Shown one piece after another: positions 37,040-45,897 of a DNA stretch of 64,000 nucleotides. The translations under genes and the position numbers were made by a program. Every line of letters starts with the position of its first letter. Position 1 is the stretch's first letter. The DNA lies in NCBI RefSeq assembly GCF_001870785.1, contig NZ_MOLV01000012.1:31468-95467 (forward strand). The letters are read 5' to 3'. Under the pieces are notes generated by a model. The model saw nothing but the letters and a program-made list of their open reading frames with translations, had not been told where the DNA came from and made no database searches. The stretch is from Exiguobacterium sp. KRL4. Lineage in GTDB: Bacteria > Bacillota > Bacilli > Exiguobacteriales > Exiguobacteriaceae.

Positions 37040-37597
37040 ATGAACGCCCGACAACTGATTTTGGAACGTCGCTCGGTTCGTGCCTATACGGATCAACCGA
37101 TTCCAAACGAGATGATTGAAGAAATTTTAGAAGCCGCCATCTATGCACCGACTCATAAATTGCGTGAACCTTGGCGATTCGTTCTTGCCAATGCAGATGG
37201 ACAAGTCCGGTATGTCGACCAATTGATGACGTTGCTTGCTAAACGGGGTCAACTCGATCAAAAAACAGACGAACAACGTCAAATGATGCGTCAAAAATTT
37301 GCAGACGTCCCCGTTTATCTGACTGTTTTATATGAGGTACAGGGAACGGAAGATCAGCAGATGGAAGATTTGCTCGCGACCGCTGCCATGATTCAAAACG
37401 TTCAACTCCTAGCGACTGAACTTGGTTTAGGCTGTTGTTGGAAAAGCGGAAAACATTGGTTCACGGATGAATATGCCGAAATGATCGGTGCTGCTGAACA
37501 TGAACGTGTCGCAGGCGTCATTCAATTCGGATGGCCTGCCTTGATTCCCCCGCTGAAAAAACGAACAGCTGCACGTGACAAGTTAACGCACTTCTAA
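37040..37597 (+). CDS. nitroreductase-family flavoprotein (iron-regulated)
   Basis: A 185-residue FMN nitroreductase-fold protein of the short YdjA/YodC type. LILERRSVRAYTDQPIP and EAAIYAPTHKLREPWRF carry the FMN phosphate contacts. The ATG at 37040 has AGGAG nine bases upstream; the ATG at 37031 abuts that site. The Fur box suggests a role in iron acquisition, for example flavin-dependent ferric reduction; that is inference. Confidence 0.82.
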   Translation: MNARQLILERRSVRAYTDQPIPNEMIEEILEAAIYAPTHKLREPWRFVLANADGQVRYVDQLMTLLAKRGQLDQKTDEQRQMMRQKFADVPVYLTVLYEVQGTEDQQMEDLLATAAMIQNVQLLATELGLGCCWKSGKHWFTDEYAEMIGAAEHERVAGVIQFGWPALIPPLKKRTAARDKLTHF

Positions 37598-37657
37598 ACC
37601 GGTGCGCATTCTGCGAGCTACCCCTGCTCGCGCCAATCAAGCCCCATAAAATCATCT

Positions 37658-37720
37658 AAAGCGTCCCTCTTTCCATTCCTTCCCCAAACGGAATCGTGAA
37701 AGCTGGACGCTTTTCTTTTT
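37658..37720 (+). terminator. terminator of the nitroreductase gene
   Basis: AAAGCGTCC and GGACGCTTT form the outer stem, with CTTTC/GAAAG and ATTCC/GGAAT inside, followed by TTCTTTTT. Confidence 0.75.
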
Positions 37721-37730
37721 CCTTTGAATC

Positions 37731-37771
37731 AAAAACAGGTTCATTCCCCGGATGAAGGAATGAACCTGTTT
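37731..37771 (-). terminator. terminator of the teichoic-acid operon
   Basis: AACAGGTTCATTCC and GGAATGAACCTGTT form a 14-bp stem, with TTTTTG after it on the minus strand. Confidence 0.88.
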
Positions 37772-37796
37772 GATAGCGTGTACAAGTCTTTTGGCA

Positions 37797-39005
37797 TTAG
37801 ACGGTGTTCATCTTTTCTTGATGTGCAGGCGTCTCCGGGAGTGCTCCCGTCAAGACATGATCGACGATGCGTTTCGTCGCCTGTCCATCCTGATACGTAA
37901 AGAAACGTGCGGCAAAACGTTCAATCTGCTCCGGTTCAAACTGATTCGCTTTGATCCACGTAATGACGTCATTGAATGACGACACGATGGGTCCCGGCAC
38001 AAACGATTCGTACGGGAAGTAAAAATCACGTTCTTCCTTATACGAATTCAAATCGTTGACCAAAAAGATGATGGGTTTTTTAAGCAAGGCAAATTCGAAG
38101 ATGACGGAAGAATAATCTGTCACCAAAATATCCGAAATTTGCATTAAATCATTGATGTCAGGATAATCCGTCATGTCAATGATTTGATCGGAAAATTCTG
38201 CCGGAACGACCGGACGATTCAAGACAAACGGATGCATCCGTAACAGAAGAATATGATCCGGTCCAAGCTGTTCGCGAAATTGTTGAAAATCAAGCTCCTG
38301 ATCGTAATGGGCGGTCGTCTGTCCGTTCCCACGAAACGTCGGTGCAAGCAAAATCAACTTTTTCGAACGCCACTCGGGATGACTCGCATATAATTTGTTC
38401 TCAATCTGAACCTGTCGCTCTTGATTCAACAACTGGTCCGTCCGGGGAACACCAAACGGGTGAATCCGTTTTGAATCCATTCCAAACGCTTCTGCAAACG
38501 GTGCGACACACGCTTCTCCCGAAACATAGACTTTCGAGTAGTTGCGATGAATATCAACCATTTTTAAATAGTCGTCATCCGGCGAATAGGACTTATCGAG
38601 GACACTGTACCCGAACTTTTTGAACGCCCCGCACGCATGCCACAATTGAACCACTTCAGTCCCTCTGCGCAGTGACGACACATACACGGGGTAGTAGTAG
38701 TCATCGATGATGAAGTAACGAGCCGTCGCCAGTTCATAGGTTGCTCGCATCATATGAAAAACGTACTTCACCTGACCGAACAGATTTTGCGGGAACCGTT
38801 TCAATAAAAACACATAATGAAATCCAAGTTCCCGACTTTCCAGTTCATCATAGACGGCGCGGAAGTTATCGACGAGTTTGTCCGAACGATACGTGGCGAA
38901 GACGACTTTTTTAGGTTGTACCGGAAAAAGTTTAGACATCCAGTACGTTACCACGAGCAGATAGTGGACCGTTCGTCGTTGAATCAACCGTAATTTCTGT
39001 TTCAT
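37797..39005 (-). CDS. CDP-glycerol/ribitol glycerophosphotransferase (TagB/TarB-like)
   Basis: A 402-residue Glyphos_transf (TagB/TagF) family enzyme. Motifs include VVQLWHACGAFKKFGYS, FGVPRTDQL, LLAPTFRGNGQTT, LRMHPF and ISDILVTDYSSVIFEFALL with the family SxxxE-type catalytic region. It lacks the extra N-terminal domain of its paralogue at 41077, so a primase (TagB/TarB) or short ribitol polymerase is plausible. The ATG at 39005 follows AAGGGATC. It is third in an operon with tarI and tarJ. Confidence 0.83.
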   Translation of the reverse strand: MKQKLRLIQRRTVHYLLVVTYWMSKLFPVQPKKVVFATYRSDKLVDNFRAVYDELESRELGFHYVFLLKRFPQNLFGQVKYVFHMMRATYELATARYFIIDDYYYPVYVSSLRRGTEVVQLWHACGAFKKFGYSVLDKSYSPDDDYLKMVDIHRNYSKVYVSGEACVAPFAEAFGMDSKRIHPFGVPRTDQLLNQERQVQIENKLYASHPEWRSKKLILLAPTFRGNGQTTAHYDQELDFQQFREQLGPDHILLLRMHPFVLNRPVVPAEFSDQIIDMTDYPDINDLMQISDILVTDYSSVIFEFALLKKPIIFLVNDLNSYKEERDFYFPYESFVPGPIVSSFNDVITWIKANQFEPEQIERFAARFFTYQDGQATKRIVDHVLTGALPETPAHQEKMNTV

Positions 39006-39036
39006 AAAGTGATCCCTTCTCTTCCCGATCTCATGC

Positions 39037-40062
39037 TTACATACACCATTCCATGACGGTTTTCCCAAAACGGTTCGTCAAATCACTTTCAAAGGCCTGA
39101 TGAATATCTTCGATTTGGCGAATCTGGAATACGCCTGAGACAAGATTCGAGAGATACGCTGGAATATCTGGATACAGTTGATACAATTCCATCGTCCGTG
39201 CAAAGTCAGCCGGTGTACTTCGGCTTGATCCATAGACACGAAGTCCCTTTTCGAGAATCATCCGCGTGTTGATGGCGACCGGTTCTTCTGAAACACCGAG
39301 TAAAGCCATCGTTCCTTCCGGGATGATGTAGTCAATCATCTGATTGATCGCGTATTGACTACCGATTCCACCCACACACTCAAAACCATGGTTAAACGAA
39401 ACACCTTCTGGAATTTGGTCGATATGGTATGTCTCGTCCGCAAATGAGAAATAATCCAGTTTGGATTGTGTTTTTCCGAACACAAACAATTTCGCTTCCG
39501 GATATAATTTCCGAAGCATCAGTGCTGTGATGAACCCTAGATTCCCGTCTCCCCAAACACCAAATGTTTCGCGGCGTGGATGGGCGATTTGATCAAAACG
39601 AGTCATCGCATGAACCGACACACTGACAAGCTCCGTAAAGGCTGCAACTTCTGGATCGAGATCGGCTGGTACTTCAACAAGACGGTCTGATTTGATGAAG
39701 ACATAATCCTGCATGTAACCATCATAGCCACTCGAACGGAAACGACTTGTCCGTAAATAGTTTTCCCCGATGATGTCATCTGTTTCTGACGGTGTATTCG
39801 GAACCATTGCAACTAATGTACCGATCGCAAACGTTCCAGACGGATCATGGACAACTTTACCGATTCCTTCGTGAATCATCGCCATCGGTAATTTCTTCGC
39901 CAATACTTCAGCACTCCGGCTTCCCGTGAAATACCGTTGATCGGCATGACAAATCGACAGGTAGGTCGGGCGTACGACAACCCGGTCCGAATTGAGTGAC
40001 CGTTCGTCATACGTCACCTCGATCTGGCGTGGCGCCACGAGTTGATAGACTTGGTTAATCAT
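39037..40062 (-). CDS. tarJ: ribulose-5-phosphate reductase TarJ
   Basis: A 341-residue zinc alcohol-dehydrogenase-like protein. [15 protein letters not shown] near the N-terminus and [16 protein letters not shown] (cofactor loop) match TarJ, which reduces ribulose 5-phosphate to ribitol 5-phosphate for CDP-ribitol synthesis. Its start overlaps the tarI stop (ATGA), so the two act as one unit. Confidence 0.88.
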   Translation of the reverse strand: MINQVYQLVAPRQIEVTYDERSLNSDRVVVRPTYLSICHADQRYFTGSRSAEVLAKKLPMAMIHEGIGKVVHDPSGTFAIGTLVAMVPNTPSETDDIIGENYLRTSRFRSSGYDGYMQDYVFIKSDRLVEVPADLDPEVAAFTELVSVSVHAMTRFDQIAHPRRETFGVWGDGNLGFITALMLRKLYPEAKLFVFGKTQSKLDYFSFADETYHIDQIPEGVSFNHGFECVGGIGSQYAINQMIDYIIPEGTMALLGVSEEPVAINTRMILEKGLRVYGSSRSTPADFARTMELYQLYPDIPAYLSNLVSGVFQIRQIEDIHQAFESDLTNRFGKTVMEWCM

Positions 40063-40772
40063 TGGTGAATCCGCTCCTTCAGAATTGCATTGGCGATCCG
40101 CAGATCATACGGTGTCGTGACTTTAATGTTAAACAGTTCACCTGTCACCAGTGCAACATCTTCGCCTTTAAGCAATAAGATCTTACACGCATCCGTTAAG
40201 ATGGCTCGTTCTTCTGCTGACAACGCTTCGTAATGGTTTTTTAATTTCGTGATTTGGAAACTTTGTGGTGTTTGTCCTTGATACATCTGATCACGAACCG
40301 GAATGTCTGAAATTGTTTTCCCGTCTGTCGAAGCAACAATCGTATCGATGGCGGAGATTACAGTATCGCAAGCACCATATTCCAAAGCAGTCGAGATATT
40401 CTCTTTGATGATCCGGTGTGTCAAGAAGGGACGGACCGCATCATGCGTAACGATGATGTCTTCGTCAGACAGACCGTTTTTGTCTTCAATCCAGTTGATA
40501 GCAGCCATGATCGATTCGTTTCGATCGTTCCCGCCTGCCGTGATGACAATCCGTGTATCATTTCCGATATACTTATCTAAAATGTCACGTGTATAGTTGA
40601 TCCACGCGGTTGGTGTCACAATAATGATTTGATCAAAATCTTCGTTTAAAAGAAATTTTTCGACGGTATGCACGAGAATCGGACGCTCTCCAATTGAGAG
40701 GAATTGTTTTGGACGGTCCACGTTCCCCATTCTTGTTCCTTTTCCGCCAGCTAAGATTGCTGCATAAATCAT
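40059..40772 (-). CDS. tarI: ribitol-5-phosphate cytidylyltransferase TarI
   Basis: A 237-residue IspD-like nucleotidyltransferase. [36 protein letters not shown] and QGQTPQSF are characteristic. It forms CDP-ribitol from CTP and ribitol 5-phosphate, the precursor of ribitol teichoic acid or a related glycopolymer. The ATG at 40772 aligns with known TarI starts, although its ribosome site is weak; an in-frame ATG lies at 40793. Confidence 0.88.
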   Translation of the reverse strand: MIYAAILAGGKGTRMGNVDRPKQFLSIGERPILVHTVEKFLLNEDFDQIIIVTPTAWINYTRDILDKYIGNDTRIVITAGGNDRNESIMAAINWIEDKNGLSDEDIIVTHDAVRPFLTHRIIKENISTALEYGACDTVISAIDTIVASTDGKTISDIPVRDQMYQGQTPQSFQITKLKNHYEALSAEERAILTDACKILLLKGEDVALVTGELFNIKVTTPYDLRIANAILKERIHQ

Positions 40773-41076
40773 CTTGTATCGCAGAGTGATCATCCATCAA
40801 CGATGGCGCTGTCATGAGTCACTCCGCTTCCCTCCCTTATAAAAAAGTTTTTTGTTTCCACTTGCCAGCGATGTGGGTATCTCTTAAAATATGGTGTTTT
40901 TTTCGACGATTCCATCAAGCAAACCAAAAAAAATAGACAAAGTTCTATTTTTTTTGGTTCGTCACGATATAATGATGGATGATTTCTAATATCACTATAC
41001 TATGTTCATGCTGATTTTAAAAATCTGTCATTATTGTGTAAATGCATTGTAATCATTTAAGCGAGGAGAGATTGTT
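40773..41076. other. divergent tarI/TagF-like intergenic region with A-tract hairpin
   Basis: Holds a perfect 16-bp inverted repeat, AACCAAAAAAAATAGA (40921-40936) and TCTATTTTTTTTGGTT (40943-40958), with a six-base loop. Promoter-like AT-rich sequence (TATAAT at about 40967-40972) flanks it. No ORF beyond shadows. Confidence 0.6.
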
Positions 41077-42843
41077 TTGACAGAAGAAATACAGATGCCA
41101 CTACTACAGGCACACGTTAACTATCTAGAACTAGCCGGAACAAAATTCCGCTTCGAGGCACGCCTTTTTGGATTAACTGATTTTCTTCAGGCCGAGCAGT
41201 TACTTTTTGAAAATCCAGCTACTCCTGAACTGACAGAAGAAACACAGCCGGAAGATGGTTACATCCAGTCTGAAGCTGCCGAAGAACCGATTCCACTCGA
41301 GCGGGCAATCATCTTCCGGAACAAACGAAATAAACGAACGTTCATCCTACGTTTCCCATTCGAAGGCGACTGGGCTGAGGAAACCTTTAGCGGAGAACTC
41401 GACCTCAATCACATCACACCAACCGGTCGTCCTTTACCGATGGGCTATTTTGATGCTTTCTTCGCTATCGTCCAAGGAGAATCGATTTTACATGAAGCTC
41501 CATTTGGTGATACGCGTCCTTTGATTCCTGTCATCTATCGAGTCGATACGAAACATAGTAACCTGTTGCTTAAACTAGAGTACGAAGTGGTCGTCCAGTA
41601 CTCAGAATACAGTAATACTTTAAGTTTCCATTCCCTTAAGCAAGGGGAGACGAAACGTTTTATCCGGATGATTGAAAAATTCAATAAAACGAAGAAGAAT
41701 TGGCGAAAACGGGCGTTCAAGTTCCGTCGTTTTACGTTTAAGGCCATCTACAATGTGACGAAGTGGACACAGCCGATCCAAGAGAATAAAGTCATTTTTG
41801 CTTCCGACTCTCGGAGCGATGTCAGTGGGAACTTCGCTTACATCTTAAATGAAATCGAACGACGTGACTTACATTTAGACGTTAAAACGTTTTTCAAACC
41901 GAATCTCCAATCACGACGCGATTGGCGCGACAAATTTACGTTACCATATCATCTCGCGACGGCAAAAACGATTTTAGTGGATGATTTTTATCCGATGATT
42001 TATCCGCTCAACATCCGTAAAGGAAGCGATCTTGTTCAGGTCTGGCATGCTGTCGGAGCCTTCAAGACATTCGGCTACAGCCGTCTCGGAAAACCAGGCG
42101 GTCCAAGTGCCAACTCGCTCAGTCACCGGAACTATACGAAAGCCATCGTCAGTTCGCATAACGTCGCACGTCATTATGCGGAAGGATTTGGCTTACGCGA
42201 AGATCAAGTCGTCGCAACCGGTATTCCACGGACGGATATGTTCTTTGACCAAGACTATATCGCCGAAGCGAAGGAACGGATTTATGAAGAATATCCGATT
42301 TTCAAAACTAAAAAAGTCATCATGTTTGCTCCGACGTTCCGAGGTAATGGTGCGAAGAGTGCGCACTATGATTTCAGCCAACTCGATTTGGATGCCTTGT
42401 ATGAAGCATTCCACGAAGACTACGTGTTTGTCTTGAAGATGCACCCGTTCGTCCGCCGCCGGATGGAGATCCCGGAAGTCTATGCGGACTTTTTCCTTGA
42501 TCTGACGGATCATCGAGAAATCAATGAGTTGCTGTTCGTCTCTGACATTTTGATTACTGACTACTCGTCGACTTGTTTTGAATTTTCACTGCTCGACCGA
42601 CCGATGTTGTTCTTCGCCTATGATTTAGAAGATTACATCTCGAAACGTGACTTCTACTATGACTTTGAAGAATTTGTCCCTGGACCGATTGTTCGAACGT
42701 CTGAAGAATTGATTGAGCGGATCAAAAACGAAGACTTCGAGATGCAAAACGTCAAAGCCTTTGCCGAATATTTCTTCGAACAGCAGGACGGGAAATCCAG
42801 TCAACGTTTCGTCGATCAAATCATTCTTGGAGAAAACAAATGA
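41077..42843 (+). CDS. teichoic-acid polymerase-like glycerophosphotransferase (TagF/TarL-like)
   Basis: A 588-residue protein. Residues ~1-195 form an N-terminal domain rich in predicted beta strands; residues ~215-585 are a Glyphos_transf catalytic domain with LVQVWHAVGAFKTFGYS, GIPRTDMFF, FAPTFRGNGAKS, LKMHPFVRR and SDILITDYSSTCFEFSLL. Likely polymerises glycerol- or ribitol-phosphate on a lipid carrier. The TTG at 41077 fits GAGGAGAG upstream. The stop overlaps the next gene (ATGA). Confidence 0.83.
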   Translation: MTEEIQMPLLQAHVNYLELAGTKFRFEARLFGLTDFLQAEQLLFENPATPELTEETQPEDGYIQSEAAEEPIPLERAIIFRNKRNKRTFILRFPFEGDWAEETFSGELDLNHITPTGRPLPMGYFDAFFAIVQGESILHEAPFGDTRPLIPVIYRVDTKHSNLLLKLEYEVVVQYSEYSNTLSFHSLKQGETKRFIRMIEKFNKTKKNWRKRAFKFRRFTFKAIYNVTKWTQPIQENKVIFASDSRSDVSGNFAYILNEIERRDLHLDVKTFFKPNLQSRRDWRDKFTLPYHLATAKTILVDDFYPMIYPLNIRKGSDLVQVWHAVGAFKTFGYSRLGKPGGPSANSLSHRNYTKAIVSSHNVARHYAEGFGLREDQVVATGIPRTDMFFDQDYIAEAKERIYEEYPIFKTKKVIMFAPTFRGNGAKSAHYDFSQLDLDALYEAFHEDYVFVLKMHPFVRRRMEIPEVYADFFLDLTDHREINELLFVSDILITDYSSTCFEFSLLDRPMLFFAYDLEDYISKRDFYYDFEEFVPGPIVRTSEELIERIKNEDFEMQNVKAFAEYFFEQQDGKSSQRFVDQIILGENK

Positions 42844-43898
42844 ACCAAACACCAAAACCAATGACCGTACCTTATGATCATTGGCTCGGGAACTACAAAG
42901 TGTTACTGATCTTCATGGTCGTGTTTGGTCATCTGATTGAAACGTTCCGTAACCTGGATGGCAACGACTCCGTTCAAATCGTCTACAACATCATCTACTT
43001 GTTGCATATGCCAGCGTTCATCTTCATGAGCGGTTACTTTTTTAAGGAGGTCCGACCCAGACGGATCATTTCGTTCGTTGTGCTTTACTTGATTTGGCAA
43101 TCGATCCATGAAGTCTATCTTGCTTATGTCAATGAAAAGACGGTCGATGGATTGATGGACGGGCTACTCCATCCGCTCGTCCCGAGTTGGACCCTGTGGT
43201 ACCTGCTTGGCATCATCATCTGGCAGATCGTGACCCCTGGTTTCCTGACGCTTCGGTATCCGCTGTTGATCAGTGTGGTGTTTGCCTTACTGATCAATGC
43301 CAATCCGGGTTCCATCACGAATTTCCTGTCCCTCCAAAAGGTCGTCAGCTTTTATCCGTTCTTCTTGATGGGGTATCTCATCAAACAACGCGGTTGGCTC
43401 GCTAGTGGTCGAATCCGTGACCGCTTGACGTCTCCCATTGGTCGTTTGACCGGATTGATCGTCTCGATCGCGATCGCCGTCGCTATGGCCGTCTGGACGA
43501 AAAATGGATTTGATACCGTTTGGTTGTTTTACCGGGATACTTACGGGGAGTTTGAAGTTCCCTTGCTCAAAGGGGCACTGATTCAACTCTTTTTATATGC
43601 GGTCAGTACCGTGATGATTTTCTCCGTATTAATGATGATTCCACACCGTTCGTTCGGTGAACGGTTTGATCAAATCGGGATTCAGACGTTGGCGATTTAT
43701 TTGTTGCACTCATTCATCGTCCGACTGTTTCGGGATTCCGTTCCACCATGGATTGCCGAATCGCCGGTGTTACTGATTGGTTCCTCCTTCTTGCTCGCTT
43801 TGTTCTTCGTTTGGATTTTATCGAGTCGTCCGGTCGTCCGACTGTTCCGACCGCTACTATCACCAAACGTCAATTGGCTGTTCAAGAAAACACTTTGA
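42840..43898 (+). CDS. acyltransferase-3 family membrane protein
   Basis: A 352-residue protein with about ten helices. LIFMVVFGHLIETF near the N-terminus and HMPAFIFMSGYFFKEV are acyltransferase_3 hallmarks; His in the first motif is the usual catalytic candidate. It is translationally coupled to the TagF-like gene, so it may O-acylate the glycopolymer or a lipid intermediate; that is inference. Confidence 0.8.
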   Translation: MNQTPKPMTVPYDHWLGNYKVLLIFMVVFGHLIETFRNLDGNDSVQIVYNIIYLLHMPAFIFMSGYFFKEVRPRRIISFVVLYLIWQSIHEVYLAYVNEKTVDGLMDGLLHPLVPSWTLWYLLGIIIWQIVTPGFLTLRYPLLISVVFALLINANPGSITNFLSLQKVVSFYPFFLMGYLIKQRGWLASGRIRDRLTSPIGRLTGLIVSIAIAVAMAVWTKNGFDTVWLFYRDTYGEFEVPLLKGALIQLFLYAVSTVMIFSVLMMIPHRSFGERFDQIGIQTLAIYLLHSFIVRLFRDSVPPWIAESPVLLIGSSFLLALFFVWILSSRPVVRLFRPLLSPNVNWLFKKTL

Positions 43899-43920
43899 CG
43901 CTTTGACTCCCATTGATATG

Positions 43921-43982
43921 CTCCCTTCAAAAGTAGACAGTTTAGTTATTTCAACTGCCTACTTCTGAAGGGAGTTTTTTTT
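43921..43982 (+). terminator. terminator after the acyltransferase gene
   Basis: CTCCCTTCA-AAGTAG-CAGTT and AACTG-CTACTT-TGAAGGGAG form a long stem followed by eight Ts. Confidence 0.9.
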
Positions 43983-44007
43983 ATGATCAAGGAAGAACAA
44001 CGACTAA

Positions 44008-44044
44008 ACGGCCTGAGTTCCCTTGAATTCAGGGTTCAGGCCGT
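44008..44044. other. additional strong hairpin
   Basis: ACGGCCTGA-G-TTCCCT and AGGG-TT-CAGGCCGT pair closely. The nearest T run is seven bases away, so it may be a second, weaker terminator or an RNA element. Confidence 0.5.
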
Positions 44045-44123
44045 CAGACTATTTTTTATTATTTTACCTGTCTACTTGACGGACAGCCGTTCAAAGAAAA
44101 GACGGCCTTCTTTTGTATTCCGG

Positions 44124-44807
44124 TCATTCCTTCACAAAAAAGTCCGGCTTTCCGATGATCAGATGCTTCGCACTGAAGCGGATGATGTTGTCCTTGCGCA
44201 GCTTCGACAGGACGCCGGACACCGTCTCTCGCGACGTCCCGGACAGACGCGACAGTTCGATCGTCGTGAACGGACAGCTTACGTGAATCCCATCCTCCCG
44301 CGTGTCCCCGAGGTCCTCCATCAGGAAGTGGATCGTGTTGATGACGCGCACCGTCGCGTTCGGCGTGATGATCTCCTGGACGCGCCGCTCGTGCAGGTCG
44401 AGCAGACGGTTCATCTGCTTGATGATATGGAACAACATGGCCGAGTGCCGCTTCGCCATCTGCTCAAGCTGGTACGTCGGGACATAGTAGACCTCGATGT
44501 CCGTCAGTGCTTCCGCCGTGTACCTGTAGAATTCGTCCTCGAATATCCCGCTGTAAGGGAAAAGTTGGCATGGCTTCAGGTAATCGGAATACTGGAGCGT
44601 CCCGGCGAGATTCAGCCGCTCTAACCGGACATACCCTTCGAGCAGGAAGTAGATCCGCTCGCGCGGGTCCCCTTCCATGAACAGCAGTTGCCCTTTCCGG
44701 TACGTCCGGTGGAAAACGTGCGGCAGAAGCTGCGCGAGCTCCCGCTCCGTACATGTTTCGAAGATGTCGAGACCGCGCAGTTCTTCCGTCGTCACGTTCC
44801 GGTTCAT
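44124..44807 (-). CDS. arcR: Crp/Fnr-family regulator of arginine deiminase pathway (ArcR-like)
   Basis: A 227-residue Crp/Fnr protein. The cyclic-nucleotide-like beta roll covers residues ~20-130 and the helix-turn-helix lies in TTIELSRLSGTSRETVSGVLSKLRKDNII (about 176-204). No Fe-S cysteine cluster at the N-terminus, so it is not an Fnr of the classical type. Its place as last gene behind arcABDC matches ArcR. The ATG at 44807 follows AAGGAGTG. Confidence 0.83.
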   Translation of the reverse strand: MNRNVTTEELRGLDIFETCTERELAQLLPHVFHRTYRKGQLLFMEGDPRERIYFLLEGYVRLERLNLAGTLQYSDYLKPCQLFPYSGIFEDEFYRYTAEALTDIEVYYVPTYQLEQMAKRHSAMLFHIIKQMNRLLDLHERRVQEIITPNATVRVINTIHFLMEDLGDTREDGIHVSCPFTTIELSRLSGTSRETVSGVLSKLRKDNIIRFSAKHLIIGKPDFFVKE

Positions 44808-44897
44808 CCCGTTCACTCCTTCACTCGTTCTCCTCACTATCATACATTCCCTCATCGAGCCGTGCGTATGCAGGATGTCACGGTTTTAAGGCAATCG

Positions 44898-44925
44898 AAA
44901 AGGAGCGGCCGCAGTCGCTCCTTTT
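44898..44925 (-). terminator. terminator between arcC and arcR
   Basis: AAAAGGAGCG and CGCTCCTTTT form a stem immediately after the arcC stop, so arcR may be read by partial read-through or its own promoter. Confidence 0.8.
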
Positions 44926-44928
44926 CCT

Positions 44929-45885
44929 TCAGACGAGCTGGTTGAACGAGACAGCGATCATCGTGCCCGTCTCACCGGCAAGCGCCTCCTTCACTCGGTC
45001 GAGCGAGGTGATGACGGCACGGCGTCCGTCCTTCGAACGGACGAACTCGAGCGCGGCCTCGACCTTCGGCAACATACTCCCGGGCGCGAACTCCCCGCTT
45101 GCGATATATCGCTCAAGCTCCGCGGCGGTCACTTCCCGAAGCGCCAGCTCGTCCGGCTGATGATAGTGGATCGCGACATGTTCGACCGCCGTCAGAATGA
45201 CGAGCGTGTCGGCCTCGATCAGCTCAGCGAGTTTCTCGGCCGCAAAGTCCTTGTCGATGACGGCCTCGACGCCGACATATCCTTCTCCTGTCTCGACGAC
45301 GGGGATCCCACCACCACCCGAGGCGACGACGAGATGTCCTCGTTCGACGAGGTCGGTCAACACGTGATGCTCGATGATCGACTGTGGGCGTGGGCTCGGG
45401 ACGACACGCCGGTAGCCGCGCCCCGCGTCCTCGCGGTAGACATATCCGTTCATCGTCAGGGCATTCGCCTCCTCCTCGCTATAGAACGGACCAATCGGTT
45501 TCGTCGGATTCAGGAAGGCCGGGTCATTCGGATCGACGACGCAACGCGTGACGACGGTCGCGACCGTCGGCGGACTTTTTCTGTGCAGGAACGCATGGTC
45601 GAGCGCGTTCTGAAACCAGTAGCCGATCATCCCTTGTGTCATCGCAACACAGACGTCGAGTGGCATCGCCGGGATTGCTGGGATCGACGCCGCCTGCTGA
45701 AGTAGCAGGCTCCCGACCTGTGGCCCGTTCCCGTGGGTGACGACCATCTCATAGCCTTCCGAAACGAGCCCAGCGAGCGCGTCCGCTGTCCTTGCGACGG
45801 CCCGGATCTGTGCCTCAGCCGTCGCTTCCTTTCCTTGCTGAATCGCGTTCCCACCAAGCGCGATGACGATTCGTTTTCCTTTCAT
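44929..45885 (-). CDS. arcC: carbamate kinase
   Basis: A 318-residue amino-acid-kinase-fold enzyme making ATP and carbamate-derived CO2/NH3 from carbamoyl phosphate and ADP. VIALGGNAIQQGK, VTHGNGPQVGSLL, ASGGGGIPVVE and DKDFAAEKLA are the family motifs. TAGGAGGAG precedes the ATG. Final enzyme of the arginine deiminase route; it sits 12 bp after arcD. Confidence 0.94.
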   Translation of the reverse strand: MKGKRIVIALGGNAIQQGKEATAEAQIRAVARTADALAGLVSEGYEMVVTHGNGPQVGSLLLQQAASIPAIPAMPLDVCVAMTQGMIGYWFQNALDHAFLHRKSPPTVATVVTRCVVDPNDPAFLNPTKPIGPFYSEEEANALTMNGYVYREDAGRGYRRVVPSPRPQSIIEHHVLTDLVERGHLVVASGGGGIPVVETGEGYVGVEAVIDKDFAAEKLAELIEADTLVILTAVEHVAIHYHQPDELALREVTAAELERYIASGEFAPGSMLPKVEAALEFVRSKDGRRAVITSLDRVKEALAGETGTMIAVSFNQLV

Positions 45886-45897
45886 GTCAAACTCCTC

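Noticed and set aside
43983..44624. 213-aa plus-strand ORF
   Set aside because: It runs through two hairpins and then antisense to arcR; only the first codons follow a start and the rest is a shadow of the regulator.
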